From DASUPK01 sp963782345 (lineage in GTDB: Bacteria; Actinomycetota; Thermoleophilia; Solirubrobacterales; 70-9), in NCBI GenBank assembly GCA_963782345.1, contig CAWAJF010000015.1, forward strand, positions 1-64,000: 64,000 nt of DNA. Direction: 5' to 3'. Below the pieces are notes generated by a model, which searched no databases, was not told the DNA's origin, and was given only the letters and a program-made list of their open reading frames with translations. A program made the position numbers and the translations under genes. Numbering within the stretch: position 1 is the stretch's first letter; every line of letters starts with the position of its first letter. Shown one piece after another: positions 8,437 to 16,739 of the stretch.

Positions 8437-9107
8437 CTTCGGCGCTCGACATGGACGCCGTTCGCAAGGTGTACAAATCGGGCAGCGAGGAGGTCGTCGC
8501 CCTCGACCACGCCGACCTGGCCGTCGGAAGCGACGAGATCGTCGCGCTCGTGGGGCCGTCGGGCTCCGGCAAGACGACGCTGTGCTCGATCGCCGGCGGG
8601 ATCCTGGCACCGACCTCGGGGCGTGTGGTGGTCGGCGGCGACGACATCTCGGGCTACTCGGCGCGCGAGCTGACCGAATTCCGCCGGGAGATGGTGGGCT
8701 TCGTCTTCCAGACCGTCAATCTGGTGCCCTTCCTGACCGCGCGCGAGAATCTGCTCGTCGTCGATGAGGTGGGACGGCGCACGGGACGGGCGGCGCGGCG
8801 GCGCGCCGACACGCTGCTCGAGGAGCTCGGCCTAGCCGACCGCGCGAACAACCTCCCGGGCCAGCTGTCGGGCGGCCAGAAGCAGCGGGTGGCGATCGGC
8901 CGCGCGTTGATGAACGATCCGGTTCTCGTCCTCTTCGACGAGCCGACCTCGGCGCTGGACACGAACCTCGGCGAGCAGGTCGTCGGCCTCATCCGCGAGG
9001 AGATGAAGCGCCGGGGGACCGCGGCGATCATCGTCACCCACGACGAGCGGATCACCCACCACGCCGACCGCACAGCGCACATCATCGACGGGCGCATCAC
9101 GGCGTAG
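8433..9107 (+). CDS. ABC transporter ATP-binding protein, MacB/LolD type
   Basis: This 224-residue ATPase starts with a GTG that overlaps the preceding stop. It has Walker A (GPSGSGKTT), Q-loop (FVFQTVNLVPF), signature (LSGGQKQR), Walker B (VLVLFDEPTSALD) and H-loop His (VTHDER). The sequence groups with LolD/MacB/FtsE-like subunits that work with FtsX-type permeases, matching the two genes before it. It is the last gene of the operon and ends about 107 nt before the 3' end of tRNA-Pro. Confidence 0.93.
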   Translation: MTSALDMDAVRKVYKSGSEEVVALDHADLAVGSDEIVALVGPSGSGKTTLCSIAGGILAPTSGRVVVGGDDISGYSARELTEFRREMVGFVFQTVNLVPFLTARENLLVVDEVGRRTGRAARRRADTLLEELGLADRANNLPGQLSGGQKQRVAIGRALMNDPVLVLFDEPTSALDTNLGEQVVGLIREEMKRRGTAAIIVTHDERITHHADRTAHIIDGRITA

Positions 9108-9214
9108 GGCGCGGCGGGTGCGGCGCCGTAGTTGGCGCGGCGTTGTCAGGGTGTGCTAAATGCGGTCTCGGGTCGGGCCGAGGCCAGCACCTGACGAGAG
9201 ACCGGAATCGAATA

Positions 9215-9288
9215 TCGGGGCGACTGGATTTGAACCAGCGACCTTTCGGCCCCCAGCCGAATGCGCTACCAGACTGCGCCACGCCCCG
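9215..9288 (-). tRNA. tRNA-Pro (anticodon GGG)
   Basis: A complete 74-nt cloverleaf on the minus strand: acceptor CGGGGCG/CGCCCCG, D-arm GCGC...GCGC, anticodon stem TTCGG/CCGAA with loop CTGGGGG, T-loop TTCAAAT, discriminator A, no encoded CCA. Its 3' 45-46 nt recur at 1826 and 5418. It is the insertion target of the proposed islands and stays intact because its 5' side faces the chromosome. Confidence 0.95.
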
Positions 9289-9311
9289 ATGTGGCACCAA
9301 TCCTAGACGCA

Positions 9312-9383
9312 AGCGGGCGACGGGAATCGAACCCGTTCCTCGAGCTTGGAAGGCTCACGTGCAACCGTTAACACCTCGCCCGC
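9312..9383 (-). tRNA. tRNA-Gly (anticodon TCC)
   Basis: A 72-nt cloverleaf: acceptor GCGGGCG/CGCCCGC, anticodon loop CTTCCAA, T-arm ACGGG-TTCGATT-CCCGT, discriminator T. It lies 23 nt upstream of tRNA-Pro on the same strand and is probably co-transcribed with it. Confidence 0.95.
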
Positions 9384-9511
9384 GCGGCAGCCGATTATAG
9401 GTTCGGATTCCAGGCGGTCTGGGATCTCCGCGCCGAGCTCTTTGCGAAACTCAGCCGCCGCGGGACGGTTCTTACGGCAGGTCGCCGGCAGGTCGCCCGC
9501 CCGGACTCCCT

Positions 9512-11209
9512 ATGTCGCTCGCCAGGCAAAAGCTGACGCATGCCCGCGCGTGGGCCATCCTCGCCGCGTCGCTGGCGCTGCTCGCGGTCGTCGGCACGTC
9601 GCTGCTCGTCGCCCGTGACGCTCGAGGGGCGTCGTCCCGGAAGAACGTCGTCTTCATCCTCACCGACGACATGACGAGCAGCGAGCTCTCGGCGATGCCG
9701 AACGTGCAGTCGCTGCTCGCGGCGCAGGGAACCAGCTTCAACGAGGCCTACATCTCCTTCCCGCTCTGCTGCCCGTCGCGCGCGACGATGATGAGTGGGC
9801 AGTACATGCACAACCACGGCGTGCACGGCAACTTCCCGCCGAACGGCAGCTGGACCAAGTTCCGCTCGCACGAATCGAATGCCCTGGCGGTCTGGCTCGC
9901 GAGGGACGGCTACTACAACGTCCACATCGGCAAGTACCTGAACGGCTACCCGTCCGGGGACGACACGCTACCCGTGCCCCCGGGATGGGCGGAGTGGTAC
10001 GGGAAGGTCTCGGAGGACGCCCTCTATTACGACTACCAGGTGATCGAGAAGACAGGACCGACCGCCATCCCGCACCTGACCTTCTACGGCGATCAGCCGA
10101 TCGACTATCAGACCGACGTGTTCGCCAATCGAGCGGTCGATTTCGTCGATGACAGCGGGCGCGCGAACCAGCCGTTCTGGCTGAACCTCTGGTTCAACTC
10201 GCCCCACGGCCCCTTCGACCCGGCCCCAAGGGATCTCTACCGGCTCTCCGGCATCCCGCTGCCGAAGGTGCCGGGATTCAACGAGAAGGACATCAAGGAC
10301 AAGCCGAACTGGTTCCGGAAGCAGGCCCGCAAGCGGCTCACCAAGAGGCAGGCGGCCCTGATCGCCGGAGAGCGCCGGCGTCAGGAGGAGCAGCTCATCT
10401 CGGTCGACCAGGCGGTGGGAAGGCTCGTCCAGTCGCTGAGCGACCAGGGGATCCTCGACGACACCTACATCATCTTCTCCTCGGACAATGGGTTCTTCAG
10501 AGGCGAGCATCGGATCGCTACCGGCAAGTACCTGCCATACGACCCCGCGTCGCGCGTGCCGCTGATCATCAGAGGGCCGGGCATTCCCGCGGGCGGCGTC
10601 AGCAACGAGCTCGTCTGGAATGGGGACATCCCCCAGACGATCCTGCAGATCGCTTCGGGGTCGCAGGACGACTCGGTGGACGGCCGATCTCTTCTCCCCT
10701 TCGCCGAGCAGCCGCTGCTCCGCTCGACGCGGCCGGTCCTGCTCGAGGGCGACACCGGTCCCGGCGGCACCGGCGCCGAGGCGGCCCACTCGAGCGCCGC
10801 GCGGGCACGGGCGGCGCGGGTACACGTTGCCGGGAGGAAGGGCGTGAGGAACCTCGAGCAGGAGCCCGACGCGATCAAATCGGCGACGAACACGGACAAA
10901 GCTCCCGCCTACCGCTCGATTCGAACCGACCGCTACGAGTACACGGTCTACTCGAACGGGCAGACCGAGCTCTATGACATGAGGCGGGACCCGGCACAGC
11001 TCCACTCCCTCGCCAGGGACCCGCGCTACCGCTACGTGCGCAGGTGGCTCTACACGCAACTCGTGCCCCTGTCGATCTGCGCCGGCCCGCCCTGCCGCGT
11101 CGAGCTGGGGCCCGATCCCGCGCCCCTGCCGAAGAGCGCCCTGCGGCACAAGCGGAAGAAGAAGAAAGGCAAGGGGACGCACGCACCGCCGGCCGGGAAG
11201 AAGCCGTAG
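9512..11209 (+). CDS. Secreted sulfatase (alkaline-phosphatase fold), first of two
   Basis: This 565-residue protein has an N-terminal signal or anchor (hydrophobic about 14-33). The sulfatase core begins VVFILTDDM, giving metal-binding Asp52/53. The formylglycine motif C-x-P-S-R lies at 86-90 (CCPSR), so Cys86 would be oxidised by a formylglycine-generating enzyme, which is not in this window. SSDNGF supplies the later metal ligands. It would hydrolyse a sulfate ester outside the membrane; the substrate is unknown. The C-terminus is very lysine-rich (RHKRKKKKGKG). A second sulfatase with the same N-terminal organisation is at 21988. It stands alone, between tRNA-Gly and tRNA-Trp. Confidence 0.9.
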   Translation: MSLARQKLTHARAWAILAASLALLAVVGTSLLVARDARGASSRKNVVFILTDDMTSSELSAMPNVQSLLAAQGTSFNEAYISFPLCCPSRATMMSGQYMHNHGVHGNFPPNGSWTKFRSHESNALAVWLARDGYYNVHIGKYLNGYPSGDDTLPVPPGWAEWYGKVSEDALYYDYQVIEKTGPTAIPHLTFYGDQPIDYQTDVFANRAVDFVDDSGRANQPFWLNLWFNSPHGPFDPAPRDLYRLSGIPLPKVPGFNEKDIKDKPNWFRKQARKRLTKRQAALIAGERRRQEEQLISVDQAVGRLVQSLSDQGILDDTYIIFSSDNGFFRGEHRIATGKYLPYDPASRVPLIIRGPGIPAGGVSNELVWNGDIPQTILQIASGSQDDSVDGRSLLPFAEQPLLRSTRPVLLEGDTGPGGTGAEAAHSSAARARAARVHVAGRKGVRNLEQEPDAIKSATNTDKAPAYRSIRTDRYEYTVYSNGQTELYDMRRDPAQLHSLARDPRYRYVRRWLYTQLVPLSICAGPPCRVELGPDPAPLPKSALRHKRKKKKGKGTHAPPAGKKP

Positions 11210-11247
11210 CGGCGGCCGCAGGCCCGCAGGTTACGATTCTCCGCCCA

Positions 11248-11321
11248 GGGGCACTGGCCAAATTGGCTAAGGCACCGGCCTCCAAAGTCGGCGATTCCAG
11301 GTTCGAGTCCTGGGTGCCCCG
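11248..11321 (+). tRNA. tRNA-Trp (anticodon CCA)
   Basis: A 74-nt cloverleaf: acceptor GGGGCAC/GTGCCCC, D-arm GCC...GGC, anticodon stem CCGGC/GTCGG with loop CTCCAAA, T-arm CCAGG-TTCGAGT-CCTGG, discriminator G. It starts 38 nt after the sulfatase stop. Confidence 0.93.
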
Positions 11322-11530
11322 CTCGGCCTGTCTTTGGTAGTGCTGTAAGAACGGGCCAAATTTCGAGCAACTCGCCGCGAAGCCCGCGAACTTCGCGCGA
11401 CGTTCGTGTGCCGAGTAGCTTGCGCGCGCCCAAATCGGAGCGAAAAGCCGCGCCGCGTGGCAGGCCCGACCTCACCTCGGATCGGAGCGATTGAATACCG
11501 ATCCCCACCAACCCGAAAGGCCCGATCGCC

Positions 11531-12301
11531 ATGTCCCGACAACTCTTGATCCCGGCTGCGGACACCCAGCTCCACGCCGTCGACACACCGGGCGGCACGC
11601 CGCCCCTGCTGTTCCTCGGCGGCGGCTTCGGCACCGTGCGGAACTGGGACCGCGTCATCCGGGGCCTCGCCCAGAAATACCGCGCGGTGCGATTCGATGC
11701 GCGGGCGCGCGGGAAGTCCGGGACCTCGGTCGACTACTCCGCCAATGCGGCGGTCGAGGACATCGGACGCGTCATCGACGCGACAGATCTCGAACGTCCG
11801 ATTCTCGTCGGGTGGTCTTACGGCGCCACGATCGCGGTGCGCTACGCCGCCCAGCACCCCGAGCAGGTGGCTGGGCTGGTCCTGATCGACGGCGCTTATC
11901 CGATCACCATGCTCGACGAGGCCGGTGAGCAGAAGGTCCGGAAGCAGTTCCGCCGGCTGGGGTGGCTCATGCGCGTCGCGGCGGCGCTTGGCCGCTCGGC
12001 CCGGATGTCCCCCGCCGAGTCCGCCGAGGTCGTGATCGAGATGGACGCCGTCAACGGCGAACTAGGGCCCAACTTCGCGGCGCTGGCGTGCCCGACCGTG
12101 TTCGTGGCCGGCACCGGAGCCCACTCGGGCGCCACCGAGGAGGAGATGCGCACGGTGCGGGCCGCAGCAGCCGACGCCGTGGCGAGCAACGAGCGCGTGT
12201 CCGTGTTCGCAACAACGCCCCACAAGCACACACAGATCCTCAACAAGGCGCCCGACACCGTGGTCGCCGCGATCGAGGACGTCATCCGCCGGTCTCGCTG
12301 A
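11531..12301 (+). CDS. Alpha/beta hydrolase
   Basis: This 256-residue soluble protein has the alpha/beta hydrolase fold: oxyanion region FLGGGFG near 29, nucleophile elbow GWSYG (Ser about 105), and a catalytic His candidate in PHKHTQ near the C-terminus. It has no signal peptide. The family includes esterases, lactonases and haloalkane-type hydrolases, and nothing here fixes the substrate. It stands alone between tRNA-Trp and a response regulator on the opposite strand. The 200 nt before it hold no recognisable gene. Confidence 0.85.
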   Translation: MSRQLLIPAADTQLHAVDTPGGTPPLLFLGGGFGTVRNWDRVIRGLAQKYRAVRFDARARGKSGTSVDYSANAAVEDIGRVIDATDLERPILVGWSYGATIAVRYAAQHPEQVAGLVLIDGAYPITMLDEAGEQKVRKQFRRLGWLMRVAAALGRSARMSPAESAEVVIEMDAVNGELGPNFAALACPTVFVAGTGAHSGATEEEMRTVRAAAADAVASNERVSVFATTPHKHTQILNKAPDTVVAAIEDVIRRSR

Positions 12302-12356
12302 CCGGCGCTCGGCACAACCACGTCGTCGCGGCCAGGACAGCAGGGCAGCGGGCTTT

Positions 12357-12749
12357 CTAGTCCGCGCGGCGAGCCGCGACCGCGGAGCGGGTCGCGTCCC
12401 GGATCTCCTGGATCGGGGTGCCCTTCTCCACGTAGCCGTCGGCGCCCCGCTCGATCGCATGGCCGCTCATCCGGTCGGCGGAGAATCCGGAGAGCACGAT
12501 GATCGCGACGTCGGGGTCACTGCGGCGGATCTCGGGAATCGCCTCGAGACCGTTCATGTCCGGCATCGAGAGGTCGAGCAGCACTGCGGCGGGGCGCGTC
12601 TCGGCGATTCCCTCGAGCGCGGTCCTGCCGTCTCCGGCCTCCCCCACGACCTCAAAGCCCGGATCCTCTTCCATGCCGAGCCGGATCAGCTCCCTGAGCT
12701 CGGGTACGTCGTCGACGAGGAACACGGAGATCCGGGCGCTGTCGGTCAT
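12357..12749 (-). CDS. Stand-alone response regulator receiver protein (CheY-like)
   Basis: This 130-residue single-domain receiver has acidic-pocket Asp13/Asp14 (LVDDVPE), phosphoacceptor Asp59 (LLDLSMPD), Ser87 (LSGFS) and Lys109 (YVEKG), all present, so it should be phosphorylatable. It has no output domain. I set the start at the ATG at 12749 because GGGGGAG lies 4 nt upstream; a longer frame begins at 12788 but lacks this signal. No histidine kinase is adjacent, so the cognate kinase is elsewhere. A 25-codon ORF with its own strong ribosome site lies directly upstream. Confidence 0.9.
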   Translation of the reverse strand: MTDSARISVFLVDDVPELRELIRLGMEEDPGFEVVGEAGDGRTALEGIAETRPAAVLLDLSMPDMNGLEAIPEIRRSDPDVAIIVLSGFSADRMSGHAIERGADGYVEKGTPIQEIRDATRSAVAARRAD

Positions 12750-12771
12750 GCTCCCCCCTTGCATTTGGGCC

Positions 12772-12849
12772 TCAGGCAGCAACGTCACCTCGCCCGAGGG
12801 AGGCGATGCGGTTCACCGTGTCGGCGGCAGCTGAGCTGTCCCAGGTCAT
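12772..12849 (-). CDS. 25-codon ORF upstream of the response regulator
   Basis: The ORF reads MTWDSSAAADTVNRIASLGR plus GDVAA. AAGGAG sits 6 nt before the ATG, a near-perfect ribosome site, and the stop is 22 nt before the response regulator start. It could be a translated leader, a small protein or the remnant of a longer gene. I recognise no homologue and coding is unproven. Between here and tRNA-Leu (12850-12973) I see nothing else. Confidence 0.4.
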   Translation of the reverse strand: MTWDSSAAADTVNRIASLGRGDVAA

Positions 12850-12973
12850 CCAGATCTCCTTCGGATCGACGCAGCCGCTGCGGCTGATGCCCGGATGGCC
12901 CGGCATTGTTCCAGAGGTCCCTCACGGCGCGCATCCGTACTAGACACTGCATCGAAAACTAGAATCGGGGTGC

Positions 12974-13057
12974 GCGGGCGTGGTGGAATTGGAAGACACG
13001 CTGGCTTTAGGTGCCAGTGCTCGAGAGAGCGTGGGGGTTCGAGTCCCTCCGCCCGCA
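12974..13057 (+). tRNA. tRNA-Leu (anticodon TAG)
   Basis: An 84-nt class II tRNA: acceptor GCGGGCG/CGCCCGC, anticodon loop TTTAGGT, long variable arm (TGCTCGAGAGAGCG), T-loop TTCGAGT, discriminator A. Confidence 0.95.
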
Positions 13058-13118
13058 TCGCCACGCACGCGCGGTTGGGTGTAGCGCACATCCAGCCGAG
13101 CCCATAGACTTGCTCGTC

Positions 13119-13721
13119 ATGGAAGCGGGGTCGATCCGTCCCGGATACGAGCTCTGGCGACCGAACAGGGAGAAGCCCGAGGCGAAGAGCGCTCGGGCCC
13201 TCGTCGTGTTCCTCCTGTTGGTCTCAGCCGGGCTCGCACTGCTCATCACGCTCGGTGGCTGGACCCGGCTCGAGGGCGGCAAGATCTTCGCGCTGGGCTA
13301 CATCGCGCTCTACGTGCTGTTCGCCTTCCTGGTGGCGCGCTGGAACCGCGGCGTCCTGCCAGTCGCCTCCGCCCTCGCGATCATCCTCGCGATCTTCGCC
13401 GGGATCGCCGCCCCGGCCTGGTTCGACCGGGCCAAGGACGGGCTCTCGAGCCCGGCCCTACCCGAGGAGCTGCTCGGCCTGCTGACGCTGGTGCTCGTCC
13501 CGGTCCAGGTGATCCTGATCGCCGTTGCGATGGTCGCCTTCAATCAGGAGTGGCACGTCGAGGAGGAACGACCTATCGGGGATGAGCTGCCGCCGGTCGA
13601 TCCGCCGGCCGACTCAGGAACCAAGCCGCCCCGCGGCTCCGGTCGGCGCACGACGGGCACGCGCAAGAGCCGCTCGAGCACCCGCCGAACGACGGCGACG
13701 CGCCGTCCTAGAAAAGCCTGA
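13119..13721 (+). CDS. Four-helix membrane protein with basic Ser/Thr/Arg-rich tail
   Basis: This 200-residue protein has hydrophobic segments at about 24-45, 53-73, 78-97 and 115-140, followed by a hydrophilic tail that ends in an Arg/Thr/Ser-rich stretch (TRKSRSSTRRTTATRRPRKA). The upstream extension of this frame overlaps tRNA-Leu, so I use the ATG at 13119. I recognise no family. The basic tail could bind nucleic acid or acidic lipids, but that is a guess. Its 3' end overlaps the convergent SRAP gene by 14 nt. Confidence 0.75.
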   Translation: MEAGSIRPGYELWRPNREKPEAKSARALVVFLLLVSAGLALLITLGGWTRLEGGKIFALGYIALYVLFAFLVARWNRGVLPVASALAIILAIFAGIAAPAWFDRAKDGLSSPALPEELLGLLTLVLVPVQVILIAVAMVAFNQEWHVEEERPIGDELPPVDPPADSGTKPPRGSGRRTTGTRKSRSSTRRTTATRRPRKA

Positions 13722-14385
13722 GCGGCGGCTCGATCAGCTCCGGCCCGTCCTGACGCACGTCGTTGACGGCGTCCGAGACCTCGGTAACGCTGAGATCGTC
13801 GGTCGGCGCGAGCAACGTCTGCAGCCGCCCCTCCCCGGCCTCGGGGTCGAGCCACTCCGCCTCGCCCGCCCGCTCGAGAATCACCGGCATGCGGTCGTGG
13901 ATCGGCGCCACCACCTCCCCGGGCTCGCAGGTGACGATCGTGCACGAGTGGAGCGTCGAGCCATCCGCGCGGCGCGCCTCGGCCCAGAGCCCGGCGAAGG
14001 CAAACGGCTCCCGTGACGGCCGCGTGATCCAAACCGGCTTCTTGCCGGTCTCCTCCGCTCGCCACTCGTAGAAGCCATCGGCGACGATCAGGCAGCGCCG
14101 ACCCCGGAAGGAATCGCGAAATGCGCTCGCTTCGGCGACCGTCTCGGCCCGGGCGTTGATCAGGAGCCGTTCAAACGAATCTGGATCGGCGTAATGCGGA
14201 ATCAGTCCCCACCGCAGAACCCCCGGCTCGCGCTCACCCCCAGCGTTCAGCCTGATCGCCAGCACCGGGTCGGTCGGCGCCACGTTGTATCGAGGCTCCT
14301 GCTCGACCTTCGCCGACTCGGCCAGCCCGAACCGAAACCGCAGCAGTCGCGGATCGGGGTCGGTGAGCGTGTAGCGCCCGCACAT
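13708..14385 (-). CDS. SRAP-domain abasic-site crosslinking protein (YedK/HMCES family)
   Basis: This 225-residue protein covers the full SRAP domain. The catalytic residues of the family are present: Cys2 exposed after Met removal (MCGRYT), Asn34 (RYNVAPT), Glu107 (GFYEW) and His163 (PIHDRMP). Family members form a thiazolidine DNA-protein crosslink with abasic sites in single-stranded DNA and shield them during replication. It is monocistronic and converges with the membrane protein gene. Confidence 0.93.
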   Translation of the reverse strand: MCGRYTLTDPDPRLLRFRFGLAESAKVEQEPRYNVAPTDPVLAIRLNAGGEREPGVLRWGLIPHYADPDSFERLLINARAETVAEASAFRDSFRGRRCLIVADGFYEWRAEETGKKPVWITRPSREPFAFAGLWAEARRADGSTLHSCTIVTCEPGEVVAPIHDRMPVILERAGEAEWLDPEAGEGRLQTLLAPTDDLSVTEVSDAVNDVRQDGPELIEPPLRLF

Positions 14386-14395
14386 ACGAGCAAGG

Positions 14396-15277
14396 CTAAG
14401 CGGCGGCCCGGCGGGCAGCGAGTCTGCGGATCACCTCCTCGAGGATCTGGATGACCTCTTCTGGCGCGAACCGCGCCTGGGCGTGCGACGAGGCCGAGTT
14501 CCGGCCAGTGGAAGTCGACCCGGAACCCGTTCACGACCTGTCGGGTTTCCGGCAGCGGAAGCCTGGCTGACCGCACCAGCGCAAAAAACCGCAACTCCAG
14601 CTCGGAATCAGCCATCCGGAAGACCTGACGATCAAGAAGGCGGAGAACGGTCCTCGCGCCGGTCTGGCCGCGCATCTCCTCGAGGTCTCTTCTCAGCCGA
14701 GATGGATCGACCAAGTCGAGCCTGTCGGCCTCGTTGACAGCCGACTCAAGCTGCGCGGCCGTGAGTCGATGTGCGAGATCCATAAGCGTGCGGGTAGGGC
14801 TTTTTAGTGGGATCCTGCGGCGGGCCCGTCGGTCCCGAGACGACAGGACACTTCGGCGGTGGACGAAGAGTCCGGGGGCGCGCCGCCTACCCGCCGTATC
14901 AGGGTCACCTCGATGGGTCCTGATCGGCTCGGTTGAATCCCCCAGAGCTCGGCCGCACTCTGATGGCTGAGCAGCGCACCACCACCGAACAAGAGCACCG
15001 CCCCCATCCAGCGGCACAACTGGTTGATCTCACGGCCCGCCAGCACGAACACTCCGCGATGAAGCCGGCGCAGACGGCCACGCGCGATTCGATGATCGAT
15101 CGCATGGTCTGTGAAACCGAGTTCACGGAGCTGCGGGCGAGTGACGACGCCGTGCTGCCGCATCGCCAGCCGCCAGGCCGCTCGGGAGTCTTGGCCACTT
15201 CTCCGGGCTATAACCGGGCAAGGCGACCAAGACCCCTGATTCGCCCCCCTTCCCCAGCCGGGCTCGTGCCTAGCCAT
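14396..15277 (-). pseudogene. Decayed DUF559 / AbiEi-like nuclease-fold gene
   Basis: The N-terminal winged-helix part (MRQHGVVTRPQLRELG, then GRLRRLHRGVFVLAG) lies in one frame. The middle (RIPLKSPTRTLMDLA, then MADSELELRFFALV and VDFHWPELGLV) is in a second frame, with the switch near 14890-14900. The C-terminal end (HAQARFAPEEVIQILEEVIR, stop 14396) follows directly after VDFHWPELGLV in a third frame. In intact family members about 35 residues separate these parts and contain the nuclease-like core (ETDG...H), which is deleted here. The start is uncertain because coding may begin upstream of the Met at 15163. The gene is therefore dead by one frameshift plus a core deletion. Confidence 0.8.
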
Positions 15278-15289
15278 CGTTCGGACTCA

Positions 15290-15374
15290 TGCCGGAGGTG
15301 GGAGTCGAACCCACATGTCCCGAAGGACACGGCCTTTTGAGGGCCGCGCGTATGACCAGTTCCGCCACTCCGGC
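15290..15374 (-). tRNA. tRNA-Leu (anticodon CAA)
   Basis: An 85-nt class II tRNA on the minus strand: acceptor GCCGGAG/CTCCGGC, anticodon loop CTCAAAA, variable arm TGTCCTTCGGGACA, T-arm GTGGG-TTCGACT-CCCAC, discriminator A. Confidence 0.95.
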
Positions 15375-15419
15375 GCAGCCGTAACGATAGTTCCGCGAGC
15401 CAGGGATAATCCCCCGCCG

Positions 15420-16670
15420 GTGGACTCCGCGGGACGCATCGAGGTGATTCGAGAGCTCTGCTCGTTCCAGGGGCGTGGGCCCGGCACCGATGCCGAGCGC
15501 CGCGCGGCGGACATGCTGGCCGGGCGGCTCCGCGGGGTCGGACGCCGGACTCAGATCGAGCCCTTCTTCGCTCATCCCGAGTACGCCGTCGTCCACCTGA
15601 CCCATGCCGCGATGGGCGTCGCCGGCAGCATCGTCGCGACGGTGCAGCCGGCGATCGGGTTCACGATCGTCTTCCTGGCCGCCGTCTCCACCTACCTCGA
15701 TCTCAACACACGCCTCTACCTGGTGCGCTCGCTGCTCTTTCGCCGGGCCTCCCAGAACGTCGTCTCCCCCGGCGACCGCCCCGACGCTCCGGCCCGCCTG
15801 ATCCTGATGGCGCACTACGACGCCGCCCGCACGGGCTACATCTTCTCCAAGGCGCAGAATCGGATCCGCCGCCTGCCCGAGCGCCTGCGCCTCGGTCTCG
15901 GGCCGTTCCGGCTCTTCTTCTGGCTCGGCCTCGCCCCCCTCCTCCCCATCCTCGGCGCTCGCATGGCGGGCGTCGACGCGACCTGGCTGAACGCCGTGCA
16001 GGCGATCCCGACGATCGTCCTGATCGTCGCCGGATTCCTGTTGATCGACATCGCGCTTTCGGACATCGTTCCCGGCGCCTACGACAACGCCTCCGGGGTC
16101 GCCGCGGTCCTCTCCGCCACCGACGAGCTGAACGCGAACCCGCCCGAGAACCTCGATGTCTGGGTGGTCCTCGCCGGCGCCGAGGAGTCCTTCTGTGAGG
16201 GGAGCAGAGCGTTCGTCCGCGCACGTCGCAAGGACTTCGACCGGGCGAGGACCGTCTTCGTCAACGTCGATTCGGTGTCCTTCGGGCAGGTCGCCTACGA
16301 GATCAGCCAGGGCCCTGTGATCAGCCTGCCCCATGACCCCCAGCTGATCGAGCTCTGCGAGGCCCTGTCGGCCTCGGGAGCGGCCGGACCCGAGGGCGCC
16401 CGCCCGATCCGGCACCCGTTGCTCGACGACGCGATGCCGGCCCGCGCTCGCCGGATGCGCGCGATCACGCTGCGCACGACCGATCCAGACGGCAACCTCG
16501 CCCCCTGGTATCACACCCACGACGACGTCCCCGAACGTGTCGACGTCGAGGCTCTCAGCCGGGCGACCGATTTCCTCGTCTCTCTCATTCGCCTGATCGA
16601 CCGGGACGCGGGCCGCCAAGTCGGGCCGACCGCCTCACAGCCAACGGCCGCGGCGGCCGAGCGCGTGTAA
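15420..16670 (+). CDS. Membrane-embedded M28-family metallopeptidase
   Basis: This 416-residue protein combines a co-catalytic zinc aminopeptidase domain with three or four hydrophobic segments (about 70-105 and 165-220). The M28 ligands are visible: HYDAART (His), DNASGVAA (Asp), AGAEE (Glu pair), NVDSVS (Asp) and HTHDD (His). The open frame extends back into tRNA-Leu, so I use the GTG at 15420. It probably cleaves peptides at the membrane; the direction and substrate are unknown. It is 66 nt before acetoacetyl-CoA synthetase on the same strand and may be co-transcribed with it. Confidence 0.85.
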   Translation: MDSAGRIEVIRELCSFQGRGPGTDAERRAADMLAGRLRGVGRRTQIEPFFAHPEYAVVHLTHAAMGVAGSIVATVQPAIGFTIVFLAAVSTYLDLNTRLYLVRSLLFRRASQNVVSPGDRPDAPARLILMAHYDAARTGYIFSKAQNRIRRLPERLRLGLGPFRLFFWLGLAPLLPILGARMAGVDATWLNAVQAIPTIVLIVAGFLLIDIALSDIVPGAYDNASGVAAVLSATDELNANPPENLDVWVVLAGAEESFCEGSRAFVRARRKDFDRARTVFVNVDSVSFGQVAYEISQGPVISLPHDPQLIELCEALSASGAAGPEGARPIRHPLLDDAMPARARRMRAITLRTTDPDGNLAPWYHTHDDVPERVDVEALSRATDFLVSLIRLIDRDAGRQVGPTASQPTAAAAERV

Positions 16671-16739
16671 AGATCAGGCCGTGGAGGAGATGAGAGGGCG
16701 CGGCCGAAGCGAAGCTGAGCAGCGACCCAATTCAGGATG

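Larger units (their letters stand above)
5418..9214. mobile_element. Putative tRNA-Pro island B (aquaporin fragment and ABC exporter cargo)
   Basis: This second segment is bounded by a tRNA-Pro 3' fragment on the left and the intact tRNA-Pro on the right. It holds an aquaporin C-terminal fragment and a complete three-gene FtsX/MacB-type ABC exporter. The sequences just left of the two right-hand junctions are also alike (GGAATCGA a few bases before the tRNA sequence). No integrase is visible. The order terminator, fragment, A, fragment, B, full tRNA fits successive insertions at one site. Confidence 0.5.

Noticed and set aside
6991..8610. Long minus-strand frame opposite the ABC permeases
   Set aside because: It is Arg/Ala-rich and low-complexity, the usual antisense shadow of high-GC genes, and the plus strand has clear FtsX and ATPase motifs.
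15270..16619. Long minus-strand frame opposite the M28 peptidase
   Set aside because: It overlaps tRNA-Leu and the peptidase with all zinc ligands; its composition is that of an antisense shadow.
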